From assembly GCF_017814975.1 (NCBI RefSeq), contig NZ_JAGIQA010000003.1, forward strand, positions 1-64,000: 64,000 bases of DNA, written 5' to 3'. Positions 37,476 to 47,100 of the stretch are shown one piece after another. The DNA comes from Cupriavidus consociatus (GTDB taxonomy: Bacteria > Pseudomonadota > Gammaproteobacteria > Burkholderiales > Burkholderiaceae). The notes below the pieces were generated by a model. The model saw only the letters and a list, made by a program, of their open reading frames with translations, was not told the origin of the DNA and made no database searches. The first letter of the stretch is position 1; the number at the start of each line of letters is the position of its first letter. Made by a program: the position numbers and the translations under genes.

Positions 37476-38273
37476 GTGAAAATCGTAGCCGTTGTCTCCG
37501 CCAAAGGCGGAGTTGGGAAAACCACCTTGTCTGCCACGCTTGCCGATACGCTGGCGCAGGCCGGCAACCGTGTCCTCGCCATCGACCTCGACCCGCAGAA
37601 TGCGCTGCGCCTGCACTTTGGCATGCCGGTGCAGGATGTCGCCGGCCATGCCCGCGCCACGCTCGCCGGCGAGCGCTGGCTGGAAAGCATCTGGCCGGGC
37701 GGACGGGCCCTGGTGATGCCGTTCGGCGGCCTCAACGAAACCGATCGCGCCGCCTTCGAGCAGCACCTCGCCACGCATCCGAACTGGCTGCGCACCCATC
37801 TGGACGCGCTCGGGCTGGCCGAAGACGACATCGTCGTCATCGACACGCCGCCCGGCCCGTCGCCATACATGCGCCAGGCACTGTCCTGCGCGCACGTCTG
37901 CCTGGTGGTGACGCTGCCGGATGCAGCGTCGTATGCCACCCTGCCGCTGATGGACGACCTGATCCGTACCTACTGCGAGCGCCGCCCCGGCTTTCTCGGC
38001 CACGCACTGGTCATCAACCAGGTCGACATGGCGCGCCAGCTGGGCAAGGACGTGGTCCAGGTCCTGCGCAACCAGCTGGGCGAGCGGGTCCTCGGGGTCA
38101 TCCACCAGGACCAGGCCGTCCCGGAAGCGCTGGCGCACGACAGCACCGTCGTCGAGCGCAGCCCGCACAGCCAGGCCGGGCAGGATATCCGCCGCTGCGC
38201 CACCTGGCTGCGCGGCAGATTGCTGGCTCCCCAGGAAGCTACCCCGCAAGCCACTCTCCAAGAGCACGCCTGA
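37476..38273 (+). CDS. bcsQ: Cellulose biosynthesis ParA/MinD-like ATPase BcsQ
   Basis: The 265-residue protein starts at GTG 37476. The Walker A is AKGGVGKTTLSATLAD (9-24), then AIDLDPQNALRLHFGM and VVIDTPPGPSPYMRQAL. BcsQ is a polar SIMIBI ATPase needed for cellulose secretion in enterobacteria. The stop overlaps the bcsA start as TGATG. Confidence 0.92.
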   Translation: MKIVAVVSAKGGVGKTTLSATLADTLAQAGNRVLAIDLDPQNALRLHFGMPVQDVAGHARATLAGERWLESIWPGGRALVMPFGGLNETDRAAFEQHLATHPNWLRTHLDALGLAEDDIVVIDTPPGPSPYMRQALSCAHVCLVVTLPDAASYATLPLMDDLIRTYCERRPGFLGHALVINQVDMARQLGKDVVQVLRNQLGERVLGVIHQDQAVPEALAHDSTVVERSPHSQAGQDIRRCATWLRGRLLAPQEATPQATLQEHA

Positions 38274-40471
38274 TGACTTCACCGAAGCTTTCCGGGCCTG
38301 CCAGGGCGCCGGCGTCGCCGAAGAGCGGCCTGGCTCAATCGCTGCTGGACCTGCCCTTCGATAACGCCGCCGGCCGCACGGCCGGGCTGCTGCTCGGCCT
38401 GCTGCTGTTCGCGATCGTCGTGACCGTGCCGCTGGATTTCTGGCAGCAGGTCGGATTCGCCGCGGCCTGCTACCTGATGGCCGCAGGCCTTTCCCGGACC
38501 AAGGGCCACCTCGCGACGCTGATGATGGTGATCCTGTCGCTGGCCGCCACCAGCCGCTACATGTACTGGCGCGTGACGGAGACCACGGCTTTCGAGTCCT
38601 GGATCGACATGGCCTTCGGTGCCGGGCTGCTCGCGGCCGAGGCCTATGCCTTCGTGGTGCTGGTGCTCGGCTACTTCCAGACCGCATGGCCGCTGCAGCG
38701 CAAGCCGCTGCCGATGCCGCAGGACCTGGCCGAGTGGCCGACCGTGGACATCTTCATCCCGACCTACAACGAGCCGCTGTCGGTGGTGAAGCCGACGGTC
38801 TTTGCGGCGATGTCGCTGGACTGGCCGCGCGACAAGATCAACGTCTACGTGCTGGACGATGGCCGTCGCGAGGAATTCCGCGCCTTCTGCGAAAAGGTCG
38901 GCGTCACGCACCTGACGCGCGACAACAACCGCCATGCCAAGGCGGGCAACATCAATGCGGCGCTGACGCGGACCAGCGGCGAGTATGTCGCGATCTTCGA
39001 CTGCGACCACATCCCGACGCGCTCCTTCCTGCAGCTTTGCATGGGCTGGTTTCTGAAGGACCGCAAGCTGGCCATGCTGCAGACGCCGCACTATTTCTTC
39101 TCGCCCGACCCGTTCGAGAAGAACCTGCGGACGTTCCAGGACGTGCCCAACGAGGGCGAGCTGTTCTACGGGCTGGTGCAGGACGGCAACGATTTCTGGG
39201 ACGCCACCTTCTTCTGCGGCTCCTGCGCGATCATCCGGCGTGCGCCGCTGCTGGAGGTTGGCGGCATCGCGGTCGAGACGGTAACCGAGGATGCCCACAC
39301 CGCGCTGAAGCTGCACCGGCTGAAGTACAGCACCGCCTACCTGGCCATCCCGCAGGCCGCGGGGCTGGCAACGGAAAGCCTGTCCGGCCACGTTGGCCAG
39401 CGCATCCGCTGGGCGCGTGGCATGGCGCAGATCTGCCGCATCGACAATCCGCTGCTCGGGCCCGGCCTGTCGCTGCCACAGCGGCTGTGCTACCTGAACG
39501 CGATGCTGCATTTCTTCTACGGGCTGCCGCGGCTGGTATTCCTGACGGCACCGCTGGCGTACCTGCTGTTCGGCGCGCACGTGATCAATGCGCAGGCGCT
39601 GAGCATTGCCGTCTTTGCGCTGCCGCACCTGCTGCACGCGAACATGACCAACTCGCGCATCCAGGGACGCTTCCGGCATTCGTTCTGGAACGAGGTCTAC
39701 GAGTCAGTGCTCGCGTGGTACATCATGCGGCCGACGCTGGTCGCCTTTATCAATCCGGCGGCGGGCAAGTTCAACGTGACGCCCAAGGGCGGCGTGATCG
39801 AGGAAGCTTACTTCGACTGGATCATCTCGCGTCCCTACCTGGTCCTGCTGGTATTCAACCTGCTGGGCTTCGGCCTGGGCGTCTGGCAACTCGCATCGGG
39901 CAACCATGGCATGCCCGATGAAGCGATCACGGTGGTCCTGAACCTGCTCTGGACCGCCTACAACCTGATCATCATCGGCGCATCCATCGCCGTGGCAAGC
40001 GAGACGCGGCAGGTGCGCGAGGCGCACCGCGTCGCGATGAAGCTGCCCGCGACGCTGCGCTTCGACGACGGCCGCGCCGTGGCCTGCGAGACCGTCGATT
40101 TTGCCGAGCGCGGCATCGGCATCCGGCTGCCCCAGGGCGTGGTGGCGCGTGTCGGCGAGCGCGTCGGGGTGTCGCTTTACCTGCAGAACGCCGAGCATGT
40201 GTTCCCGGCCCACGTGGTCTTCCAGGGGCAGAACCATACCGGCCTGCGCCTGGAGCAGATGGCCCCCGCGCAGGAAATGGCTTTCATCCAGTGCACTTTC
40301 TCCCGTGCCGACGCGTGGCTCGACTCGTGGGGCGCCAAGCGGCACGACGCGCCGCGGCTGGCGCTGCGCCAGATCATGCAGATCGGCCTGCTCGGCTTCC
40401 GCAACGTGACCTTCCACCTTGGCCGCGAGCTGCGCAAGCTGATGCGGCGCGGACAGGCGGCACGCACCTGA
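38273..40471 (+). CDS. bcsA: Cellulose synthase catalytic subunit with PilZ domain
   Basis: The 732-residue inner-membrane GT2 glucosyltransferase polymerises UDP-glucose and extrudes glucan. Motifs are VLDDGRR (about 193), FDCDHIP (about 243), VTEDAHT (about 337) and GQRIRWARG (about 375). Hydrophobic helices flank the catalytic domain. The PilZ domain at about 580-672 has REAHR, the RxxxR c-di-GMP arm, but the second motif is DFAERG, with Ala where the usual DxSxxG has Ser. It is cotranslated with bcsQ. The catalytic centre is complete, so it should be active. Confidence 0.96.
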   Translation: MTSPKLSGPARAPASPKSGLAQSLLDLPFDNAAGRTAGLLLGLLLFAIVVTVPLDFWQQVGFAAACYLMAAGLSRTKGHLATLMMVILSLAATSRYMYWRVTETTAFESWIDMAFGAGLLAAEAYAFVVLVLGYFQTAWPLQRKPLPMPQDLAEWPTVDIFIPTYNEPLSVVKPTVFAAMSLDWPRDKINVYVLDDGRREEFRAFCEKVGVTHLTRDNNRHAKAGNINAALTRTSGEYVAIFDCDHIPTRSFLQLCMGWFLKDRKLAMLQTPHYFFSPDPFEKNLRTFQDVPNEGELFYGLVQDGNDFWDATFFCGSCAIIRRAPLLEVGGIAVETVTEDAHTALKLHRLKYSTAYLAIPQAAGLATESLSGHVGQRIRWARGMAQICRIDNPLLGPGLSLPQRLCYLNAMLHFFYGLPRLVFLTAPLAYLLFGAHVINAQALSIAVFALPHLLHANMTNSRIQGRFRHSFWNEVYESVLAWYIMRPTLVAFINPAAGKFNVTPKGGVIEEAYFDWIISRPYLVLLVFNLLGFGLGVWQLASGNHGMPDEAITVVLNLLWTAYNLIIIGASIAVASETRQVREAHRVAMKLPATLRFDDGRAVACETVDFAERGIGIRLPQGVVARVGERVGVSLYLQNAEHVFPAHVVFQGQNHTGLRLEQMAPAQEMAFIQCTFSRADAWLDSWGAKRHDAPRLALRQIMQIGLLGFRNVTFHLGRELRKLMRRGQAART

Positions 40472-40578
40472 ACTCCTGCTCCGCGATCCCCGGCTCGATT
40501 GCCTGCACCGGCGCTGTTCGACCCTGCCGGCCGCATCCGATCCCATACCCAACCTGGCACAAGGAATCCGCCTGAATC

Positions 40579-42897
40579 ATGACGCCGCCCACTCCGGTCC
40601 GCACCCTGATCGCCCGTTGCGTCATTCCCCTGCTCGCGGCCTGCATGTGCGCTGCGGCGCAGGCGCAGCCGCGCGCGCCGCGGGACGTTGCCGCCCTGCC
40701 TGTCACGGCCGCTGCCACGGCCAATGCCGGTTCCGGCGTCCCCGCTGCGCGCCCTGGCAGCCGCGTGGTGTCGATGACGCTGAAGCAGCTCGGTGCGGAC
40801 CTGCCGTTCCAGCTGCGCGGCGTGGACGGGATCAACGGCGTGCCCTTTTCCGTACGCGCGGACGAAGTCGTCACCGGTGCCCGCCTGAAGCTGCGCTACA
40901 GCTACTCTCCCGCGCTGCTGCCGCAGATCTCGCACATCAACGTGCTGGTCAACGGCGAGGTCGCGCAGACCGTGCCCGTGCCGCGCGACACGGCCGGCAG
41001 CAGCCTGGAGAAGGATCTGGCGCTGGAGCCCCGGCTGATCACCGAGTTCAACCGGCTCAACCTGCAGCTGATCGGTCACTACACCACTGACTGCGAAGAC
41101 CCGTTCCATTCGAGCCTGTGGGCCACCGTCAGCAACAGCAGCGTGCTGGAACTCACGGTCATGCCGGTGGCGCTGGCCAATGACCTGGCGCTGTTGCCGC
41201 TGCCCTTCTTCGACCGCCGCGACGTCCGCCGCCTGAAGCTGCCGTTCGTGTTCGCCGGCTCGCCGTCGCCGGCGGCGCTGGAAGCGGCGGGCGCGGTGTC
41301 GTCCTGGTTCGGCGGGCTGGCGGGCTACCGTGGGGCCACCTTCCCGGTGTCGCTCAACCAGGTCCCGGCCGGCGGCAATGCCGTCGTGTTCGCCACGCAG
41401 CAGGAACGCCCGGCCGGCATCGAGCTGCCGCGGCTCGATGGCCCGACCCTGTCGATCGTGCCCCATCCCAATGACCCCGGCAGCAAGCTGCTGCTGGTGC
41501 TGGGCCGCGACAGCGCCGAACTGAAGACTGCGGCGCGCGCGCTGGTGCTGGGGGCCAAAGCCTTGTCGGGTCCGCGCGCCACCATCACGAGCCTTGACAC
41601 CGTGGCGGCGCGCCAGCCCTACGATGCCCCGAACTGGCTGCGCAGCGACCGGCCGGTGCGCTTCGGCGAGCTGATGCCGGTGGAGCAGCTCAACGTGTCC
41701 GGCTATCAGCCGGACCTGGTACGCGTGAACTTCCGCGTGCCGCCCGACCTGTTCGGCTGGCGCTCGCGCGGCATCCCGATCGACCTGCGCTATCGCTACA
41801 CGCCACGCCCGACGACAGACAAGTCCACGCTGAACGTCAACGTCAACCGCCAGTTCCTGCGCGCGTACACGCTGCGCTCGCTCAAGGACGGCGAGGGCAA
41901 GGCATCCGAACTGGTCGCGCGCGTGCTGCCCGATGGCTCGGTGCCGGCGCGCCACACGCTGCACCTGCCGCTGTTCATGCTGCCGGCGCAGTCGCAGCTG
42001 CAGTTCCATTACTACTACGACTACCTCAAGCAAGGCGCCTGCAAGGACGTGCTGGTCGACAACGTGAAGGGCGCCATCGACCCGGATTCGACCATCGACA
42101 TCTCCGGCCTGCCGCACTTTATCGCCCTGCCCGACCTGGCCGCCTTCGGCAACAGCGGCTTCCCGTTCACGCGCCTGGCCGACCTGTCGGAAACGGCGGT
42201 GGTGCTGCCGGCAACGCCTTCGGCGGAAGACTATTCGACCTACCTGACGATGATGGGCCGCATGGGCGAGTCGACCGGGTATCCGGCGACCGGCGTGAGG
42301 ATTGCCGCGCCGGCGGACGTGCAGCAGGTGGCCGACCGAGACCTGCTGGTGATCGGCACCGCGCAGAGCCAGCCGCTGCTGGCGCAATGGGCGGACCAGA
42401 TGCCGGTATCGCTGGCCGGCGCAGGCAAGCGCTTTGCGCTGACCGGCGTCTACGACACCGTCAGGGGCTGGTGGAACGGTGCCGACGGCAATCGCAACCG
42501 CCCGGTCGAAGCGAACCTGTCGATCAACAGCCCCGGCACCGATGCGGCACTGGCCGGCTTCGAGTCGCCGCTGGCCGCAGGCCGCAGTGTGGTCGCCATT
42601 ACCAGCAACACGCCGGGCGGCCTGCACGCCGTCGCCGATACCCTGCTGGACGCGGAGCGCCTGCCGCTGGTACAGGGCAGCCTGGTGCTGGTACGCGGCA
42701 CCTCGGTCGACAGCCTCGCGGCACAGCAGAACTACTACGTCGGCAAGCTGAATCCCTGGACCTATGCGCACTGGTGGCTGTCGCAGCGGCCATACGCGCT
42801 GGTGCTGATGCTGGCGCTGGCCACGCCGTTGCTCGCCGCCGTGCTGTTCCTGATGCTGCGCCATCGTGCCAGGCGGCGCAAGGCAGGCCAGGCATGA
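40579..42897 (+). CDS. bcsB: Cellulose synthase regulatory/periplasmic subunit BcsB
   Basis: The 772-residue protein has a signal peptide (LIARCVIPLLAACMCAAAQAQ), a large periplasmic region with two carbohydrate-binding-like and two ferredoxin-like domains, and a C-terminal anchor (YALVLMLALATPLLAAVLFLML). FNRLNLQLIGHYTTDCEDPFHSSLWATVSNSS is the family signature. It docks on BcsA and guides the glucan across the periplasm. The stop overlaps bcsZ as ATGA. A 107-base gap separates it from bcsA. Confidence 0.95.
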   Translation: MTPPTPVRTLIARCVIPLLAACMCAAAQAQPRAPRDVAALPVTAAATANAGSGVPAARPGSRVVSMTLKQLGADLPFQLRGVDGINGVPFSVRADEVVTGARLKLRYSYSPALLPQISHINVLVNGEVAQTVPVPRDTAGSSLEKDLALEPRLITEFNRLNLQLIGHYTTDCEDPFHSSLWATVSNSSVLELTVMPVALANDLALLPLPFFDRRDVRRLKLPFVFAGSPSPAALEAAGAVSSWFGGLAGYRGATFPVSLNQVPAGGNAVVFATQQERPAGIELPRLDGPTLSIVPHPNDPGSKLLLVLGRDSAELKTAARALVLGAKALSGPRATITSLDTVAARQPYDAPNWLRSDRPVRFGELMPVEQLNVSGYQPDLVRVNFRVPPDLFGWRSRGIPIDLRYRYTPRPTTDKSTLNVNVNRQFLRAYTLRSLKDGEGKASELVARVLPDGSVPARHTLHLPLFMLPAQSQLQFHYYYDYLKQGACKDVLVDNVKGAIDPDSTIDISGLPHFIALPDLAAFGNSGFPFTRLADLSETAVVLPATPSAEDYSTYLTMMGRMGESTGYPATGVRIAAPADVQQVADRDLLVIGTAQSQPLLAQWADQMPVSLAGAGKRFALTGVYDTVRGWWNGADGNRNRPVEANLSINSPGTDAALAGFESPLAAGRSVVAITSNTPGGLHAVADTLLDAERLPLVQGSLVLVRGTSVDSLAAQQNYYVGKLNPWTYAHWWLSQRPYALVLMLALATPLLAAVLFLMLRHRARRRKAGQA

Positions 42898-44126
42898 CCG
42901 CGACCGGACCCGACGCGCGCCGCCGCGCGCTGCTCGGCGCCGGCGCCATCGGCACGCTGGGTGCCGTTGCCGGCGCGTGGCCGGCCGTCGCGGCAGCGGC
43001 CGCCGCCACGCCGGCGCGTACCGCCTGTCCGTGGCCGCTCTACGAACAGTTCCTCAGCCGCTTCATGCAGGCCGACGGGCGTGTCATCGACACGTCCGTG
43101 CGCGAGCAGCACAGCACCTCCGAAGGCCAGTCCTACGCCATGGTGTTCGCGCTGATCGCCAACGACCGCGCCACCTTCGACAAGGCATGGCAATGGAGCG
43201 TGGCCAACCTTGGCGGCGGCGATCTCGCCGACAAGCTGCCCGCCTGGCGCTGGGGCAAGCGCGACGACGGTTCCTGGGGTGTCATGGATGCCAACCCGGC
43301 ATCGGACGCCGACCTCTGGTACGCGTACGCGCTCGCCGAAGCCGCGCGCGCCTGGCAAGCGCCCGCCTATGCGCAGGCCGCGCGAGCGCTGCTGCGCCTG
43401 GTCGCGAAGCACGAGGTGGTGACGCTGCCCGGCTTCGGACCCATGCTCCTGCCCGGTCCGCAGGGCTTTGTCCATGACAAGGCCGATGGCGCGCATCTGT
43501 GGCGCCTCAACGCCAGCTACATGCCGGTGCCGCTGCTGCGACGGCTGGCCACGTTCGACCCTGCCGGGCCCTGGGGCGCGCTGGCGAACCAGGTGCCCGC
43601 GATGGTGCAGGCGGTGGCCCCGCGCGGCATCGTGCCGGACTGGTCCGCCTACCAGTCCGGACCGAACCAGCCGGCGCGCTGGAGCATCGATCCGGACAAG
43701 GGCGATGTCGGCAGCTACGACGCCATCCGCGTCTACCTGTGGGCCGGCCTCACGCCAAAGGCCGACGCGGCGTCGCGCCGGCTGATGCAGGCGCTCGCCC
43801 CGGTCGCGCAACTGATGCATGGCCGGCCGGCGCCGCCGGAAAAAATGCACGCCGCCACCGGTGCGCTCGCAGGCGAAGGCTCGCCCGGCTTCTCGGCCGC
43901 ACTGGTGCCGTTCCTGCAGGCTGCCGGCTCGCCGGCGGCTGCGGTGCAGCGCGCGCGCGCACAAGGCCTGGGCGACGCGGCGTCCAGGGCCACTTATTAC
44001 GACACCGTTCTGGGCCTGTTCGGACTCGGGCACGCCGACGGTCACTATCACTTCGTCCCGTCGGGACAACTGGAGCTGCGGTGGTTGCAGGGCAAGAGCG
44101 GAGACAAGGCATGCGCACGGCAATGA
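42894..44126 (+). CDS. bcsZ: Periplasmic endo-1,4-beta-glucanase BcsZ (GH8)
   Basis: The protein has 410 residues from ATG 42894. The leader ARRRALLGAGAIGTLGAVAGAW is twin-arginine-like. GH8 residues are visible: the acid Glu in TSEGQSYAMVFALIAND and the Asp in PASDADLWYAYALAEAARAW, followed by YMPVPLLRRLA. BcsZ trims cellulose during secretion and is essential for normal fibre export in many species. The stop overlaps bcsC by 16 bases. Confidence 0.94.
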   Translation: MTATGPDARRRALLGAGAIGTLGAVAGAWPAVAAAAAATPARTACPWPLYEQFLSRFMQADGRVIDTSVREQHSTSEGQSYAMVFALIANDRATFDKAWQWSVANLGGGDLADKLPAWRWGKRDDGSWGVMDANPASDADLWYAYALAEAARAWQAPAYAQAARALLRLVAKHEVVTLPGFGPMLLPGPQGFVHDKADGAHLWRLNASYMPVPLLRRLATFDPAGPWGALANQVPAMVQAVAPRGIVPDWSAYQSGPNQPARWSIDPDKGDVGSYDAIRVYLWAGLTPKADAASRRLMQALAPVAQLMHGRPAPPEKMHAATGALAGEGSPGFSAALVPFLQAAGSPAAAVQRARAQGLGDAASRATYYDTVLGLFGLGHADGHYHFVPSGQLELRWLQGKSGDKACARQ

Positions 44127-47100
44127 AGCGGACTCGCGAGTCCTCCCGCCGGCGCATACGTACGCATGCGCTGGTGCTGGCGCTGCTGGCCGGGGCCATC
44201 GCACCGGCCGCACCTGCAGCGGCGCAGGAAGATCCCGTCAAGGCGCTCGTCGAGCAAGGCAAGTACTGGCAGGCGCGCAGCCGGCCGGACCGGGCGGCCG
44301 AGGTGTGGCAGAAGCTGCTGCGCCTGAACCCGGCGCAACCGGACGCGCTGCATGGCATGGGCGTCGCCGAGCTGGAGGCCGGACGGCCGGATTCGGCGCG
44401 CACCTACCTGGATCGCCTGCAGAAGGCGGCACCAGGCTCCGCGCTGGCCCGGCAGCTGGGCGAACAGATCGCGCGCGGCGGCAGCGCCGGCGCACGGCAG
44501 CAGGTCGAACAGGCTCGCCAGCTCGCGCGCAGCGGGCAATCCGAGCAGGCCGTCAAACGCTATGAGGAAGCCGCCGGCGGCAACGTGCCGCAGGGCGACC
44601 TGGCGCTCGAGTATTACCAGACGCTGGGCGGCACCGCGCAGGGGTGGGAGGCCGCACGGCAGGGGCTGGAGCGCCTGGCGCGCGCCAATCCGGCCGATGC
44701 CCGCGCGCAACTGGCACTCGCGCAGCACCTGACGTACCGCGACAACACGCGCCGGGACGGCATCCGCCAGCTGGAAAGCCTGGCCAGCCGCGCCGATGTC
44801 GGCAAGGACGCCACCGAAAGCTGGCGCCGCGCGCTGGGCTGGCTCGGCCAGCGCCCCGCGGACGCCCCGCTCTACCAGGCCTGGCTCGCAGCGCATCCCG
44901 ACGACGCCGCCATCCGCGCCCGGCTGGAAGCCGCGACGCGCCAGCCTGCCACTGCCCGCCAGCCCGGCGCGGCGGCCGCCGACGCGATGCGCGGCATCGT
45001 TCAGCAGGGATTTGCGGCACTGAACGCCGGCGACCTGGCAAGTGCCGGCGAGCGCTTCCAGGGCGCACTCGCGCAACAGCCCAACGATCCCGATGCGCTC
45101 GGCGGCATGGGCGTGCTGCGTCTCAGGCAGGAACAGTTCGCGGAGGCCGCGGACTACTTCGCGCGCGCATCGCGCCACGGCGCCGGCAGCCGGTACCGCC
45201 AGGCCAGCAACAGCGCCAACTACTGGTTGCTGGTGCAGCGCGCCGCCGCCCGGCGCGAGGCCGGCAACGCCGGCGAAGCGCGCCGCCTGCTCGAGCAGGC
45301 GCAAGGCATCGAGCCGAACGAACCCGCCGCGCAGGTGGCCCTGGCCGACCTGCAGGCCGACGCACGCCAGTACGCCGCCGCCGAGGCGGGCTACCGCCGC
45401 GTGCTGCGCGCGCACCCTGAGAACGCTGCCGCCACGCGCGGACTGGTGGAGGTGCTGCAGGCGCAGAACAAGGCCACCGAGGCACTGGCGCTGGTCGAGC
45501 GCATGACGCCGGCCCAGCGCGGTCAGCTTGCCCCGCTCGGGCGGCTGCGTGCCGACCAGGCCCGCGCTCACGCGCGCCAGGCCATGCAGCAAGGCGACAC
45601 GGCCAGCGCGCGCCGTCTGCTCGAAGATGCGATGGCTGCCGACCCGACCAACGCCTGGGTGCGCCTGGAGGTCGCACGCCTGTATATCGCGATGGGCATG
45701 AAGGACCAGGCCCGCGGCGTCATGGACAACCTGCTGCTGTCCGTGCCGGGCGATCCCGAAGCGCTGTATGCCAGCGCGCTGGCCGCCGCGGAATCGAATG
45801 AATGGCAGCGCGGCCTGGACCTGCTCGAGCGCGTGCCCGCCAACCGGCGCAGCGCCGACATGGGCAAGCTCCAGGGACGCCTGTGGGTCCACGCCGAAGC
45901 GGCGCGCGCCAGTGAGCTGGCCGCTGCCGGCCAGCAGGCCGCCGCCATCGGCGTGCTGCAACAGGCCGAGCGCTTCGCCGGACAGGATGCGGAACTGACC
46001 GGGGCGATCGCACAGGGCTACGCGGATGCGGGCGACACCGCGCGCGCACTGTCGCTGATGCGCAATGCGATGCGCCGCGCGGTGGTGCCCGATGCGGGCC
46101 TGCAGCTCCAATATGCCGCGGTCCTGCTCAAGGCGCAGCAGGACATGGAACTGGCCGGCCTGTTGCGCCAGCTTGCCGGCGCCGAAATGACGCCCGAGCA
46201 GCGGCGCGGCTACGACGATATCCGTATCGCCTATATCGTCCGGCAGGCCGACGCGCTGACTGCGGCGGGCGATCTCGTCGCCGCCTACGACACCCTCGCC
46301 ACGGCACTCTCCGAGCGCGGCGGCAACCCGTCGGTGCGGGCCAGCCTGGCGCGCATGTACGCGCAGGCCGGCGAGAACGACAAGGCGCTCTCGCTCTATG
46401 AAAGCGTGCTCGCCAGGGAGCCGGCCAACCTCGACCTGCGGCTGGCCGCGATCGGTACCGCCACGGCCGCCAAGGAATACGGCTGGGCCGAGCGTGCCCT
46501 GCAGCCGGCCCTGAAGCAGGCACCGGAGTCTCCGGAGGTGCTGACCGCGGCCGGCCGCCTGTACAAGGCCCAGGGCAAGAATGCCAGGGCGGCGGAGTAC
46601 TTCCGTGCCGCGGTCGCGGCCGAAGGCAGCCGCGCGGGCGTTGCCGGCGCCGGTGTGCAGCCCGGCGGCGGTTTCGACCGCGTGCCGGCCAATCCCTTCG
46701 TCGGGCTGCCGGGCCAGCGGCAGGCGTCGACGCTGCCGCCGGCAGGATCGCCTGCGCCGTACCCGGCCGTGCCGGGGATGGCAATGCGGCAGGCCGCCGG
46801 CATGGCGCCGGGACAGCCTTATATCCCGCAGCCCGCCGCCACCGCCGCCACCGCCGGCACCGCGCTGGCGATGGCGGCGGCTCCGATGACGGGGCCGGCG
46901 TCGTACTACCCTGCTGCCACCGGCACCCCCAGCGCCGCGGCACGCCCCGCCAAGGCCGGGCGCACGCCCGCTGCCGGGGCGCAGCCGACTGTGCAGCCAT
47001 ATGCACAGCCACACGTGCAGCCCGAACTGGTGCCCACGCAAGCGTACGCGGCCGGTGTCCCGGTATCGGCCCAGCCTCCGCTTGGCGCGCAGTCGCGCCT

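Noticed and set aside
40177..42864. Long minus-strand open frame (895 codons) opposite bcsB
   Set aside because: It lies antisense to bcsB, has Gln/Arg/His-rich composition typical of reverse frames in GC-rich genes, and shows no domain.
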